Source of the DNA: Methylobacterium sp. DB0501
GTDB taxonomy: Bacteria; Pseudomonadota; Alphaproteobacteria; Rhizobiales; Beijerinckiaceae
Assembly (NCBI RefSeq): GCF_011043735.1
Contig: NZ_JAAKGV010000002.1
Span: 1-64,000, forward strand
Direction of reading: 5' to 3'
DNA: 64,000 bases
In this document: positions 42,434 to 50,013 of the stretch, one piece after another
Layout of the letters: every line of letters begins with the position of its first letter
Numbering within the stretch: position 1 is the stretch's first letter
Notes under the pieces: generated by a model
Database searches by the model: none
Told to the model about the DNA's origin: nothing
What the model saw: only the letters and a program-made list of their open reading frames with translations
Translations under genes and position numbers: made by a program

Positions 42434-42730
42434 TCACGCCTCGATCGGTCGCCACATCGCGATGCTGCGATCCTCCTGCAGAAGCTCCGGCAGTGCCTCG
42501 TGCCAAGCCCGCCGATAGGGACGGTGGATCTGGACGTTCACGACATCCTCGTGGTCGGCCCAGATCTCATGAAGGAGGAAGCGGGTCGGGTCGTCCGGGT
42601 CTTCGTGGAGCGTGGCGGCCCGGTAGGTGGCTTCATGGCGCATCGCCTCCATGACCCCGGTCAGGAGCCGAAGGAACCGCTCCCGCTGGCCCGGCCGGAG
42701 CTGGAACGCGACGACGTAGGCGACGCTCAC
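42434..42730 (-). CDS. antibiotic biosynthesis monooxygenase (ABM)-domain protein
   Basis: This 98-residue ferredoxin-like alpha/beta protein of the ABM/YgiN type, with VVAFQLRPGQRERFLRLLTG and RFLLHEIWADHEDVVNVQIH, may be a quinol or small-molecule monooxygenase. GTG at 42730 overlaps the upstream stop (GTGA) and has gggagg eight bases before it, so I prefer it to the GTG at 42739. It is the last gene of a three-gene operon with a hydrolase and a SnoaL-like protein. Confidence 0.82.
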   Translation of the reverse strand: MSVAYVVAFQLRPGQRERFLRLLTGVMEAMRHEATYRAATLHEDPDDPTRFLLHEIWADHEDVVNVQIHRPYRRAWHEALPELLQEDRSIAMWRPIEA

Positions 42731-43533
42731 GACGCGCACCTCCCGGCGATGTCGGCTGCGAGACGCGCGGCATGCGTGACCATCAGGCCGTGCGCGGCGC
42801 CGTCATAGATCACGAGTTCGGCGCCCGGGATGAGGCGGGCGTAAGCCCGTGCCGTCAGGTCGAGCGGGGCCGACGCATCGTGGTCGCCGTGGATGAGCGT
42901 GACCGGCAGCGCGAGACGGGCAGCGTCGTGACGAAGGTCGGCCGAGAGGATGGCATCCTGAAAGTCGAGGAGGATGCGCCGCGAGGTGTCCTGCACCATG
43001 CCGGACATCCAGGCGCCGAGCGCGGCCCTGTGCCCGGGCGCGAAGGGCTCGATGGCGTCCTCGATCCAGCCCGGCAGGTCGGCCGCGAGCCGCGCCCGCG
43101 TCGCGGCCGCGATCTCCGGCGGGAGGCCGGGATCGCCATCGCCGCCCGCAATCATGCGGGGACCCGTTGCCCCCACGAGGACGAGACGGGCGATCCTGTC
43201 GGTTCCGTGCCGTGCGAGATAGCGGATCGCCTCCCCGGCGGCTCCTGAATGGGCGACGAGCGTGACCCCGCGAAGGCCGAGGGCGGCGAGAACCCGTGCC
43301 AGGTCATCCGTCAGCGTATCGTAGTCGGCCCGTCCCGGATCGGTGGAGCGACCGTGTCCGCGACGATCATAGGCGATCGTGCGCAGGCCGCGGGCATTCA
43401 GCGCCGTCATGACCTCGCCCCAGATGCGCGAGTCCATGCTCCAGCCGGCGAGGAGCAGGACGGGTGGACCGCCACCCCAATCGCGCAGGAAGAGCCGGTG
43501 ACCGTCCTCGATCTCGACGAAGGGCGCGCTCAT
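42727..43533 (-). CDS. alpha/beta-hydrolase
   Basis: This 268-residue enzyme has an oxyanion-hole region (PPVLLLAGWSMDSRIWGE), the block YDRRGHGRSTDPG, nucleophile serine in LVAHSGAAGEAI, acid in IHGDHDASAPL, and catalytic histidine in DGAAHGLMVTH. The elbow HSGAA departs slightly from the usual GxSxG. It resembles non-haem chloroperoxidase or ester hydrolases. Its ATG overlaps the SnoaL-like gene stop (ATGA), and its own stop overlaps the ABM gene. Confidence 0.9.
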   Translation of the reverse strand: MSAPFVEIEDGHRLFLRDWGGGPPVLLLAGWSMDSRIWGEVMTALNARGLRTIAYDRRGHGRSTDPGRADYDTLTDDLARVLAALGLRGVTLVAHSGAAGEAIRYLARHGTDRIARLVLVGATGPRMIAGGDGDPGLPPEIAAATRARLAADLPGWIEDAIEPFAPGHRAALGAWMSGMVQDTSRRILLDFQDAILSADLRHDAARLALPVTLIHGDHDASAPLDLTARAYARLIPGAELVIYDGAAHGLMVTHAARLAADIAGRCAS

Positions 43534-43889
43534 GACCGCACCTCGTCGAGAAAGCCGATCACCTCGGCGATGCGGCCCGCCGCGTCGAGGCGCACGACAT
43601 CGGTTCCGGCGGCGACGGCTGGGCCGCAATCCGGCGCGAGCGCCCACGAGAAGCGGACGAAGGGGCCGTGGCCGTCCGGTGTGCCGTGAAGCCGGAACGC
43701 GAGGCCCGGAAAACGCTCTCGCGCTCCCTCGATCATCGCAGCGACGGCCTCGCGTCCGTCGGCCTCCATCAGGGGATCACGGTAGCGGGCATCCGGGTGC
43801 CAGGCGTCGAGCCGGCGTCGACGCTCCGGGGCCGAAGCCTCGTTCCAGACGGCGAGATAGTCCGTGGCGGTGTCGAGCGGGGATCGCAT
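43530..43889 (-). CDS. SnoaL-like (NTF2-fold) protein
   Basis: This 119-residue protein has the NTF2/SnoaL cone fold signature (YLAVWNEASAPERRRRLDA, WHPDARYRDPLMEADGREAV and FVRFSWALAPD). Members are often polyketide cyclases, isomerases or small binding proteins. The ATG at 43889 follows a strong gaggag site. It is the first gene of the operon and divergent from the XRE regulator, so the three products may act together on one small molecule. Confidence 0.85.
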   Translation of the reverse strand: MRSPLDTATDYLAVWNEASAPERRRRLDAWHPDARYRDPLMEADGREAVAAMIEGARERFPGLAFRLHGTPDGHGPFVRFSWALAPDCGPAVAAGTDVVRLDAAGRIAEVIGFLDEVRS

Positions 43890-43947
43890 GTCGGTCTCCT
43901 CGGTGGTCGGGAGCCCGCAGCATGGGAGAGCGATGCGCGTCAGGCGA

Positions 43948-43979
43948 TTACCTCGCAGGTCATTTACCTCGCAGGTCAT
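43948..43979. promoter_or_regulatory. tandem 16-bp repeat, likely operator of the XRE regulator
   Basis: ttacctcgcaggtcat occurs twice head to tail without a gap (43948-43963 and 43964-43979) in the 124-bp space between the SnoaL operon and the XRE gene. Each copy contains the interrupted palindrome acct-cgc-aggt. Position and symmetry suggest binding of the divergent regulator to two adjacent sites, shutting off both directions. Confidence 0.65.
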
Positions 43980-44013
43980 GGGCGTGAGGCCGTCGTCATG
44001 CGAGAAGGACCGC

Positions 44014-44826
44014 ATGAGAGCGGGGCTTGCGAACGACACGGTGGGAGACGTCCTGCGCGACTGGCGGAAGCGGCGTCGCTTCAGCCAGCTCGACCTCGCG
44101 CTGGAGGCCGAGGTTTCGGTGCGGCATCTCAGCTTCGTCGAGAGCGGCCGGTCGGCGGCGAGCCGCGACATGCTTCTGCGCCTCGCCGAACGCCTCGTCC
44201 TGCCTCTCCGAGAGCGAAACCGCCTTCTGCTTGCGGGGGGCTACGCGCCGGTCTTCGCCGAGCGTTCGCTGGATCGGCCCGATATGGCGGAGGCGATCGA
44301 GGCCGTGCGCGCCGTTCTTGCCGCCTACCAGCCCTATCCCGCGCTCGCAGTCGATCGACACTGGACGCTGGTGGCCGCCAACGACGCTCTCGCGCCGCTT
44401 CTCGCCGGCGTGGCACCCCGCCTGCTCCAACCGCCCGTCAACGTCCTGCACCTGTCGCTGGCACCTGACGGGCTCGCCCCTTCGATCCTGAACCTCGGCG
44501 AATGGCGCCGGCATATTCTGGAACGCCTGCGCCGCGACGCGGCCGCGTCCGGCGATCCCGACCTCGCGTGCCTTCACGACAGGCTGCGTGCCCTGCCCTC
44601 ACCGGGCGCGAAATCGCAGGAGGCGGAACCCCGATCGGACATTGCCCGGATCGCCGTGCCGTTGGTTCTCCGGCATCCCGCGACGGGCGAACGGCTCTCG
44701 TTCCTGTCGACCACCACGGTCTTCGGGACGGCGACCGACATTGCCTTGTCCGAACTGACCCTGGAAGGTTTTTTGCCCGCCGACGAGGCAACGCGTCGAG
44801 CCCTCAACCCTTCGCCATCCTCGTAA
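44014..44826 (+). CDS. XRE-family regulator with MmyB-like ligand domain
   Basis: This 270-residue regulator has an N-terminal helix-turn-helix (LRDWRKRRRFSQLDLALEAE then VSVRHLSFVESGRS) and the C-terminal MmyB-like sensor (YPALAVDRHWTLVAANDALA, NVLHLSLAPDGLAP). The start at 44014 has agaagga upstream. It is transcribed away from the SnoaL-hydrolase-ABM operon with a tandem repeat between, the arrangement seen for repressors of small oxidoreductase operons in this family. The ligand may be a fatty acid or similar compound, as suggested for MmyB homologues. Confidence 0.9.
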   Translation: MRAGLANDTVGDVLRDWRKRRRFSQLDLALEAEVSVRHLSFVESGRSAASRDMLLRLAERLVLPLRERNRLLLAGGYAPVFAERSLDRPDMAEAIEAVRAVLAAYQPYPALAVDRHWTLVAANDALAPLLAGVAPRLLQPPVNVLHLSLAPDGLAPSILNLGEWRRHILERLRRDAAASGDPDLACLHDRLRALPSPGAKSQEAEPRSDIARIAVPLVLRHPATGERLSFLSTTTVFGTATDIALSELTLEGFLPADEATRRALNPSPSS

Positions 44827-44987
44827 CAAGCGCGCCGCCCGCTCCGGCGGAACATGCCTCGGATACTGAAAGTCAGCTCTCGAGGTTTTTCGGTCACGGA
44901 TCCTGATCTGTCCTGGCCGCAGATCTCTCCGCATCTGCCTCGTATCGAGAGCAGACCCTCCCGTAGCCACGCTGATCGAGCCTCGCC

Positions 44988-45566
44988 CTACAGCCCCGCC
45001 ACCGCCCGCCCGCCCGCCGCGCGGCGGGCCGCCTCGGCGACGTCGATGAGGTGGCCGAGCTCGCTCGCCGCCGCCGCGACCCGGTCGGCGACCCGGGCGT
45101 CGGTCACGATCCCGTCCTGGATCTCGGCCTCGCCGGCATAGACCGCGGTCGGCGCCACGTGGGCGGTGAAGAAGCCGAAGAGCGGGCGGAGCTGGTGCTC
45201 GACCATCAGGGCGTGGCGCGGGCCGCCGCCGGTGGCGGTGAGGGCCACCGGCTTGCCGGCGAGCGCCGCGGGGTCGAGGAAGTCGATCACGTGCTTGAAC
45301 AGCCCCGAATAGGAGCCGTTATGCACCGGCGAGCCGACGATCAGCCCGTCCGCGCCCTCGATCGCCTCGATCATGTGGGCGATCGGCAGCGGCAGGGCAT
45401 CCCGGGTGGTGACGCCGAGCCCGGTGCCGATCTCGGCGAGGTCGTAGACCTTCAGGTCGATCGGACGGCGGCGGGCGAGCTCGCCGGCGACCGCTTCCAC
45501 CAGCGCGCGGGTCCGGGAAGGACGGCGGACGTTGCCCGAGAAGGCGACGATGCGGGCTGGTCTCAC
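44988..45566 (-). CDS. NAD(P)H-dependent FMN reductase (SsuE/MsuE-like)
   Basis: This 192-residue flavodoxin-fold enzyme begins ARIVAFSGNVRRPSRTRALV, with the FMN-binding SGNxRxPSxT pattern, and continues GADGLIVGSPVHNGSYSGLF and VALTATGGGPRHALMVEHQL. Such enzymes supply reduced flavin to alkanesulfonate or other monooxygenases. The GTG at 45566 has ggag nearby. No partner monooxygenase is adjacent; the sulfate-exporter-like gene at 46982 is the nearest sulfur-related gene on this side. Confidence 0.9.
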   Translation of the reverse strand: MRPARIVAFSGNVRRPSRTRALVEAVAGELARRRPIDLKVYDLAEIGTGLGVTTRDALPLPIAHMIEAIEGADGLIVGSPVHNGSYSGLFKHVIDFLDPAALAGKPVALTATGGGPRHALMVEHQLRPLFGFFTAHVAPTAVYAGEAEIQDGIVTDARVADRVAAAASELGHLIDVAEAARRAAGGRAVAGL

Positions 45567-45700
45567 GGCGGGCTCCGGTGGGCGGGAGAGGGGGCGTCTG
45601 AACGGAAGGAGCGGTCTTGCGGGCCGGTCGCGTCCACCTGCAACTGTGGCGGGTGGGCGCGAGAGGTCAATGCGAAACCGGTGCCAGGGCTCCCCGTCCC

Positions 45701-46402
45701 TTAGCGGGACGCGGGCTCCCGCACCCCCAACAGATGGGGTAGCACGGTGAATTCGTCGAAGACCCGGGCGGCGCCTGCGGCCAAAAGATCCGCCCCCGCC
45801 CGGTCGTGGGCCCAATGGCCGCCGCCGCAGAAGCCGAGGACCGGGATCCCGGCGGCCCGCGCCGCGGCGACGCCCGGCACGCTGTCCTCGATCACCACGC
45901 AATCCTCCGGCGCCACCCCCATCTGCCCGGCGGCGTAGAGGAAGAGGTCCGGGAAGGGTTTCCCCCGCGCCACCATGCTGGCGCTGAAGACGTGGCCGTC
46001 GAAATGGGACAGGAGACCGGTGAGCGAGAGCGCGTGGCGCAGCCGCTGCGGGTCGCTGCTCGAGGCGACGCAGATCCGCTGCTCCGGCAGGCTCTCCAGC
46101 ACCGCAGCGACGCCCGCGATGGCCTTCAGCTCGGCGTCGAAGGCCCGCAGCGTGTCGGCCCGCACCGCATCGACGAACCCCTCGGGGGTCGGCACGCCGT
46201 AATCGGCGGCGATATGCGCCATGATCGAGGTCATGCTGGTGCCGGTGAAGCGCCGCGCCACCGTTTCGAGGTCGATCGGCACGCCGATGCGCTGCAGGTT
46301 CTCGGTCAGGCGCGCGAGGCTGATCGGCTCGCTGTCGATCAGCACCCCGTCGCAGTCGAAGATCACCAGCTCCGGCCGTGTCCTGCCCGTCCTGCCGTCC
46401 AT
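45701..46402 (-). CDS. HAD-superfamily phosphatase (subfamily IA)
   Basis: This 233-residue enzyme has the nucleophile aspartate in IFDCDGVLIDSEPISL, motif II in CVASSSDPQRL, the lysine in ARGKPFPDLFLYAA and the acidic motif in CVVIEDSVPGVAAARAAG. The cap domain lies at residues about 30-95. It resembles phosphoglycolate or sugar-phosphate phosphatases; the substrate is unknown. A long in-frame extension upstream is dropped because ATG 46402 follows aaggggag. Confidence 0.92.
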   Translation of the reverse strand: MDGRTGRTRPELVIFDCDGVLIDSEPISLARLTENLQRIGVPIDLETVARRFTGTSMTSIMAHIAADYGVPTPEGFVDAVRADTLRAFDAELKAIAGVAAVLESLPEQRICVASSSDPQRLRHALSLTGLLSHFDGHVFSASMVARGKPFPDLFLYAAGQMGVAPEDCVVIEDSVPGVAAARAAGIPVLGFCGGGHWAHDRAGADLLAAGAARVFDEFTVLPHLLGVREPASR

Positions 46403-46576
46403 GCCGCTCCCCTTCGTCGGTCGCGAGCCGCCGTGGCACGCCGGGAGGCGCGGGATCAACCCGCCACGGTGCCGCGCTCAAGCTCGTGGGCCGGTCCGCA
46501 ACTTCTTGCGCCCGCAGGGGCCTCTCTCTACTCAAGGTCCCGCGCGCCCCGCTCACGGCGCGGTCCGGAGCCCTGG

Positions 46577-46897
46577 ATGATCCGCTTCCTGTGCCGCTGC
46601 CTCGGCCTGCTGTTCCTCGCCGCCGGCTTCGTCGGGATCGTCTATGACGGCGCCCGTTCGATCGCCAACAACGCCGTGCTCGTCACCTCGGTCAGCGACG
46701 TCGCGGCGGCGCTGATGAAGGACCGGGCCGCGAGCCTGCAGGCGATGGCCGAGGGCGGCCAGCCGATGCTGTGGAAGCTCCTCGGCCTGCCCTTCACGCT
46801 CTCGCCGGCCGCCCTGGTCGCCCTGGTCCTCGGCGCGGTGCTGCTCTGGATCGGCCAGCCGTCGCGGGCCGGCATCGGCACGGGGTTCCGGCCGTGA
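46577..46897 (+). CDS. small membrane protein, Rhizobiales type
   Basis: This 106-residue protein has an N-terminal hydrophobic helix (CLGLLFLAAGFVGIVYDGA) and a C-terminal one (LSPAALVALVLGAVLLWIG) around a short soluble middle (SIANNAVLVTSVSDVAAALM). Similar two-helix proteins occur across Rhizobiales with no assigned function. The ATG follows ggag at 46567-46570. It is 84 bp upstream of the YeiH gene on the same strand. Confidence 0.75.
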   Translation: MIRFLCRCLGLLFLAAGFVGIVYDGARSIANNAVLVTSVSDVAAALMKDRAASLQAMAEGGQPMLWKLLGLPFTLSPAALVALVLGAVLLWIGQPSRAGIGTGFRP

Positions 46898-46906
46898 GTC
46901 CTCGCC

Positions 46907-46948
46907 GATGAGCCCTGGCCGATGAGCCCTCGCCGATGAGCCCTGGAC
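46907..46948. repeat. three 14-bp tandem repeats
   Basis: The units gatgagccctggcc, gatgagccctcgcc and gatgagccctggac lie head to tail, preceded by a partial unit, in the short gap before the YeiH gene. The function is unknown. They might be binding sites or a simple replication-slippage repeat. Confidence 0.75.
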
Positions 46949-46981
46949 CGAGACCCCCCATATCCGCGAGCATGCCCGGCG

Positions 46982-48028
46982 ATGCGGCCTGACACGATGG
47001 GGCGCACCGCGATCGCGGTCCTGCCCGGCCTCACCCTCTGCGTCGCCGTGACGGCGGCGGCGAGCCTGGTCCAGGCGGTGGAGGAGCGCCTCGTCCACCA
47101 CCCCTACGTCGAGGCGCTGGTGATCGCGATCCTCGCCGGCATCGCGATCCGCTCGGTCTGGGAGCCGGGGCCGCGCTGGCGCATCGGCATCGCCTTCAGC
47201 GCCAAGCAGCTGCTCGAGGTCGCCGTGATGCTGCTCGGGGCCTCGATCAGCCTCAAGGCGCTCGTCGCCTCGGGGCCGGCCCTGCTCACCGGCATCATCG
47301 CCACCGTGGCGATCGCGCTGCTGGCCAGCTACGCCATCGGGCGCCTGCTCGGGCTGCCGGCCCGGATGTCGATCCTGATCGCCTGCGGCAACGCCATCTG
47401 CGGCAACTCGGCCATCGCGGCGGTCGCACCGGTGATCGGGGCGAGCGGCGACGACGTCGCCTCCTCGATCGCCTTCACGGCGATCCTCGGCGTGCTCGTC
47501 GTGCTCGGCCTGCCGCTCCTGATCCCGCTGCTCGGCACCAACCCGACCGAGTACGGCGTGCTCGCCGGCCTGACGGTCTACGCGGTGCCGCAGGTCCTCG
47601 CCGCCACCGTGCCGGTGAGCCTCGTCAGCACGCAGGTCGGCACGCTGGTCAAGCTCGTGCGGGTGCTGATGCTCGGACCCGTCGTGCTCGGCCTGTCGCT
47701 CGTCGCCCCGCGCCTGCGCGACGAGTCCGGCGCCCCGGCCGGCCCTCCCAGGAAGCTCGGCTTCTTCAAGCTGGTGCCGTGGTTCATCCTCGGTTTCCTG
47801 GGCCTCGCCGCCGCCCGGTCGCTGGGCCTCGTGCCCGACGCGGCGCTGGCGCCCCTCACCCGCACCGCCGGCATCCTGACGGTGATCGCCATGGCGGCGC
47901 TGGGCCTCGGCGTCGACGTGCGGGTGGTGGCCCGGGTCGGCGGCCGGGTGACGCTCGCGGTCACCGCGTCGCTCGCGGTGCTGCTCCTCGTCAGCATCGC
48001 GCTGGTGCGGGGGTTGGGGATCTCGTGA
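46982..48028 (+). CDS. YeiH-family putative sulfate exporter
   Basis: This 348-residue inner-membrane protein has about ten hydrophobic segments and the family signatures AFSAKQLLEVAVMLLGASIS, LIACGNAICGNSAIAAVAPV, YGVLAGLTVYAVPQVLAA and TLVKLVRVLMLGPVVLGL. YeiH-like proteins are annotated as putative sulfate exporters; direct evidence is limited. ATG at 46997 is a second possible start. It could handle sulfate from the sulfur-oxidising operon at 8239-13654, which is inference. Confidence 0.88.
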   Translation: MRPDTMGRTAIAVLPGLTLCVAVTAAASLVQAVEERLVHHPYVEALVIAILAGIAIRSVWEPGPRWRIGIAFSAKQLLEVAVMLLGASISLKALVASGPALLTGIIATVAIALLASYAIGRLLGLPARMSILIACGNAICGNSAIAAVAPVIGASGDDVASSIAFTAILGVLVVLGLPLLIPLLGTNPTEYGVLAGLTVYAVPQVLAATVPVSLVSTQVGTLVKLVRVLMLGPVVLGLSLVAPRLRDESGAPAGPPRKLGFFKLVPWFILGFLGLAAARSLGLVPDAALAPLTRTAGILTVIAMAALGLGVDVRVVARVGGRVTLAVTASLAVLLLVSIALVRGLGIS

Positions 48029-48091
48029 GCTGAGGCTCGGGACGAAGGCGTCGGTCCGCTCGACGGAGGCGAGAGCCGCGACACACCCCGG

Positions 48092-48117
48092 GTTCCGGTA
48101 TCCCGGGCCCCCGGAAC
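48092..48117. terminator. weak hairpin between convergent genes
   Basis: gttccgg (48092-48098) and ccggaac (48111-48117) form a 7-bp stem with a 12-nt loop, in the space between YeiH (+) and the TadG-like gene (-). There is no T-run. I list it only because it is the sole structure in this convergent gap. Confidence 0.3.
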
Positions 48118-48163
48118 GACCGCGAGGGTGCGGCGACCGGGGTGCGGAGCGGCCAACGGGTCC

Positions 48164-49555
48164 TCAGCTTCTGAGCGACGCCGTCCCCGATTTCGGCCCC
48201 ACCCCGTCCGGCACCGGCACCGAGGTCGCGCCGTAATTGGCGTTGAGGTGGAGGTTCGGGCCCTCGTAGAGATTGATCTGCCGGGCGACGATCACGGTAT
48301 AGGCCGACTGGTCGGCGACCGGCCGGCTGCCGTCGATGATGAGCCGGCCCGCCGGCAGGTAGATCGTCCCCAGCATCGTGCGGGCGTTGTCGCTGATGAT
48401 CCGGTACTGCCGCATCGGCGGCGCCGGACCCGGCGGCGGCGGGGGCGGCGGCGTGAGGTAGAGGTCGATCGGGACCGGAACCGGATTCACGACGGTGCGC
48501 TGCTCGGCCATCAGCAGCCCCGCCATCAGGCCGCTCGTCGGCGCGGTCAGGCTGATGGTGGTGTCCTTGTCGAACAGCATGCCGGCCTTGTTGCCGGTGA
48601 AGAAGAACGCGACGCCCTGGCCGGACATGCTGGCCTTCTTGTCGACGATCAGCGGGCCGTCCTTCATGATGTAGGTGCCGGGGCGCAGGGTGACCATGGC
48701 GGTCTCCGTGACGTGCAGGCCGCCGCAATAGGTGCCGGGATCGAGGGTGACGGTGGCCGTCACCACGTTGCCGTGTCGCGACCTCGACTTCGTGGTGGGA
48801 TCGGCGTTCGGGCTCAGCACCAGACAGGTGTTGTCTGGACTCGGCAGCGGGCGGTCCTTCAGCGGATCGCCGACCGGCGCGCAATCGGTGACCGGGGTCG
48901 GGGTGAACAGTGCCTTGGCGCCGTCGAAGCCGCCCGCCGAGCAGATCGACAGGGCGCGAGCCGTGGCGCTGTCCCGGCCCTGGATGCCGCTCGGGCTCGT
49001 GGAGTTCGAGTACAGCGAGCAGCCGTCGGCGGTGATCTGCGCCTTCTTCTCCAGGTCGAATGCTCCCTTGGCGGAGGAGTCGAGGGCGAGCAGGCACAGG
49101 CGCACCGAGCCGAGGAGCTGGGCCGTCGCGCGCACGATCAGGGTGGTGGAGGGCAGGCTGAGCAGCTTGCCCATGAGCGAGGGAACCGTCTCCTCGACCA
49201 CCGTCGAGACCGACCGGCGTCCGTCGCCGATCGCGGCCGTGACCCGGCTCTGGCGGTCGCCCGGCGTGCGCGCCTGCCCCTCGATGGTCTGCCGGGTGAC
49301 GCTGGTCACCGAGGCGTCGTCCGCATTGGCGAGCTTGAGCATCGTGGCGCCGGCCAGCGCCCCGGCATCGGCGGCGCTCTGCAGCTGCGCCTTGCGGTAG
49401 AGAAGCCGGCTATACTCGACGGCGGCACTCACCGAGCCGAGCAGGACCGGCAGCGCGACCGCGAAGGCGATCAGGAAGGCTCCGCCGCGGTCCTGCGCGA
49501 ACTGCCGGAGCAGGACGGACAGGCGGGACCGGGCCGGGCCGTGAGGCGGCGTCAT
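48164..49555 (-). CDS. TadG-like pilus assembly protein
   Basis: This 463-residue protein has a short basic cytoplasmic start and the TadE/TadG N-terminal helix (DRGGAFLIAFAVALPVLLG then SAAVEYSRLLYRKAQLQSAADAGA, a prepilin-like segment). The remainder is exported, with repeated beta-rich motifs (VTLDPGTYCGGLHVTETAMV, TLRPGTYIMKDGPLIVDKKA) and a polyproline stretch (LTPPPPPPPGPAPP). The start is ATG 49555. No other tad or cpa genes are nearby, so it is an isolated member and may act in surface attachment. Confidence 0.85.
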   Translation of the reverse strand: MTPPHGPARSRLSVLLRQFAQDRGGAFLIAFAVALPVLLGSVSAAVEYSRLLYRKAQLQSAADAGALAGATMLKLANADDASVTSVTRQTIEGQARTPGDRQSRVTAAIGDGRRSVSTVVEETVPSLMGKLLSLPSTTLIVRATAQLLGSVRLCLLALDSSAKGAFDLEKKAQITADGCSLYSNSTSPSGIQGRDSATARALSICSAGGFDGAKALFTPTPVTDCAPVGDPLKDRPLPSPDNTCLVLSPNADPTTKSRSRHGNVVTATVTLDPGTYCGGLHVTETAMVTLRPGTYIMKDGPLIVDKKASMSGQGVAFFFTGNKAGMLFDKDTTISLTAPTSGLMAGLLMAEQRTVVNPVPVPIDLYLTPPPPPPPGPAPPMRQYRIISDNARTMLGTIYLPAGRLIIDGSRPVADQSAYTVIVARQINLYEGPNLHLNANYGATSVPVPDGVGPKSGTASLRS

Positions 49556-49696
49556 CGCGGCGCACGCGCCACAGGTGGGCGCGGGCGGATGGTCCTGTGC
49601 GTCATGCTCGGGCGGCGCCTGGTTGCCTGATCGGTGCAGGCGCGGAGGCGCCGTCGCAGGAGCTAACAACCGATCTTCGGGGCGGCCAACTATAAC

Positions 49697-50000
49697 TTAT
49701 GTTAAGCGGCATCGATCCAAGGGGCGGCATCCCGGGATCTGTCGCACGAAGGCGGCGGTCGTCTCGATCGGCAGGGACGGCATCCGGCTGTCCTGCGGGG
49801 ACCCGACGAATTCGCCGAAGCCGAGAGGGAATCGCTCGGCCGCCCCCTTCCTCGCCTGGACCGGGACGGCGCCGATGCTCCGCGACGCGAGCGCGATCCG
49901 GCGCAGCGCGTCGACGAGGAGGTCCGCGCCGAGTCCCTTGCCGGCCTGCCGGCCGATCGCCGACACGGGGATCGTGTCGGGCGCATTCGATCCGCGGGCT
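49697..50000 (-). pseudogene. remnant of a TacA-like GNAT acetyltransferase gene
   Basis: On the minus strand the frame ending at 49697 reads DTIPVSAIGR, QAGKGLGADLLVDALRRIAL and ASRSIGAVPVQ, then FGEFVGSPQDSRMPSLPIET. This matches the second half of GNAT toxins of the TacA type, but with internal losses: the usual residues between GR and GKGLG are missing, and the FYERFGF region is scrambled. The 5' half is absent, replaced by the 3' end of the L,D-transpeptidase gene. No RHH antitoxin gene accompanies it. It looks like a decayed copy. Confidence 0.55.
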
Positions 50001-50013
50001 TTGGCGCGTCGGA

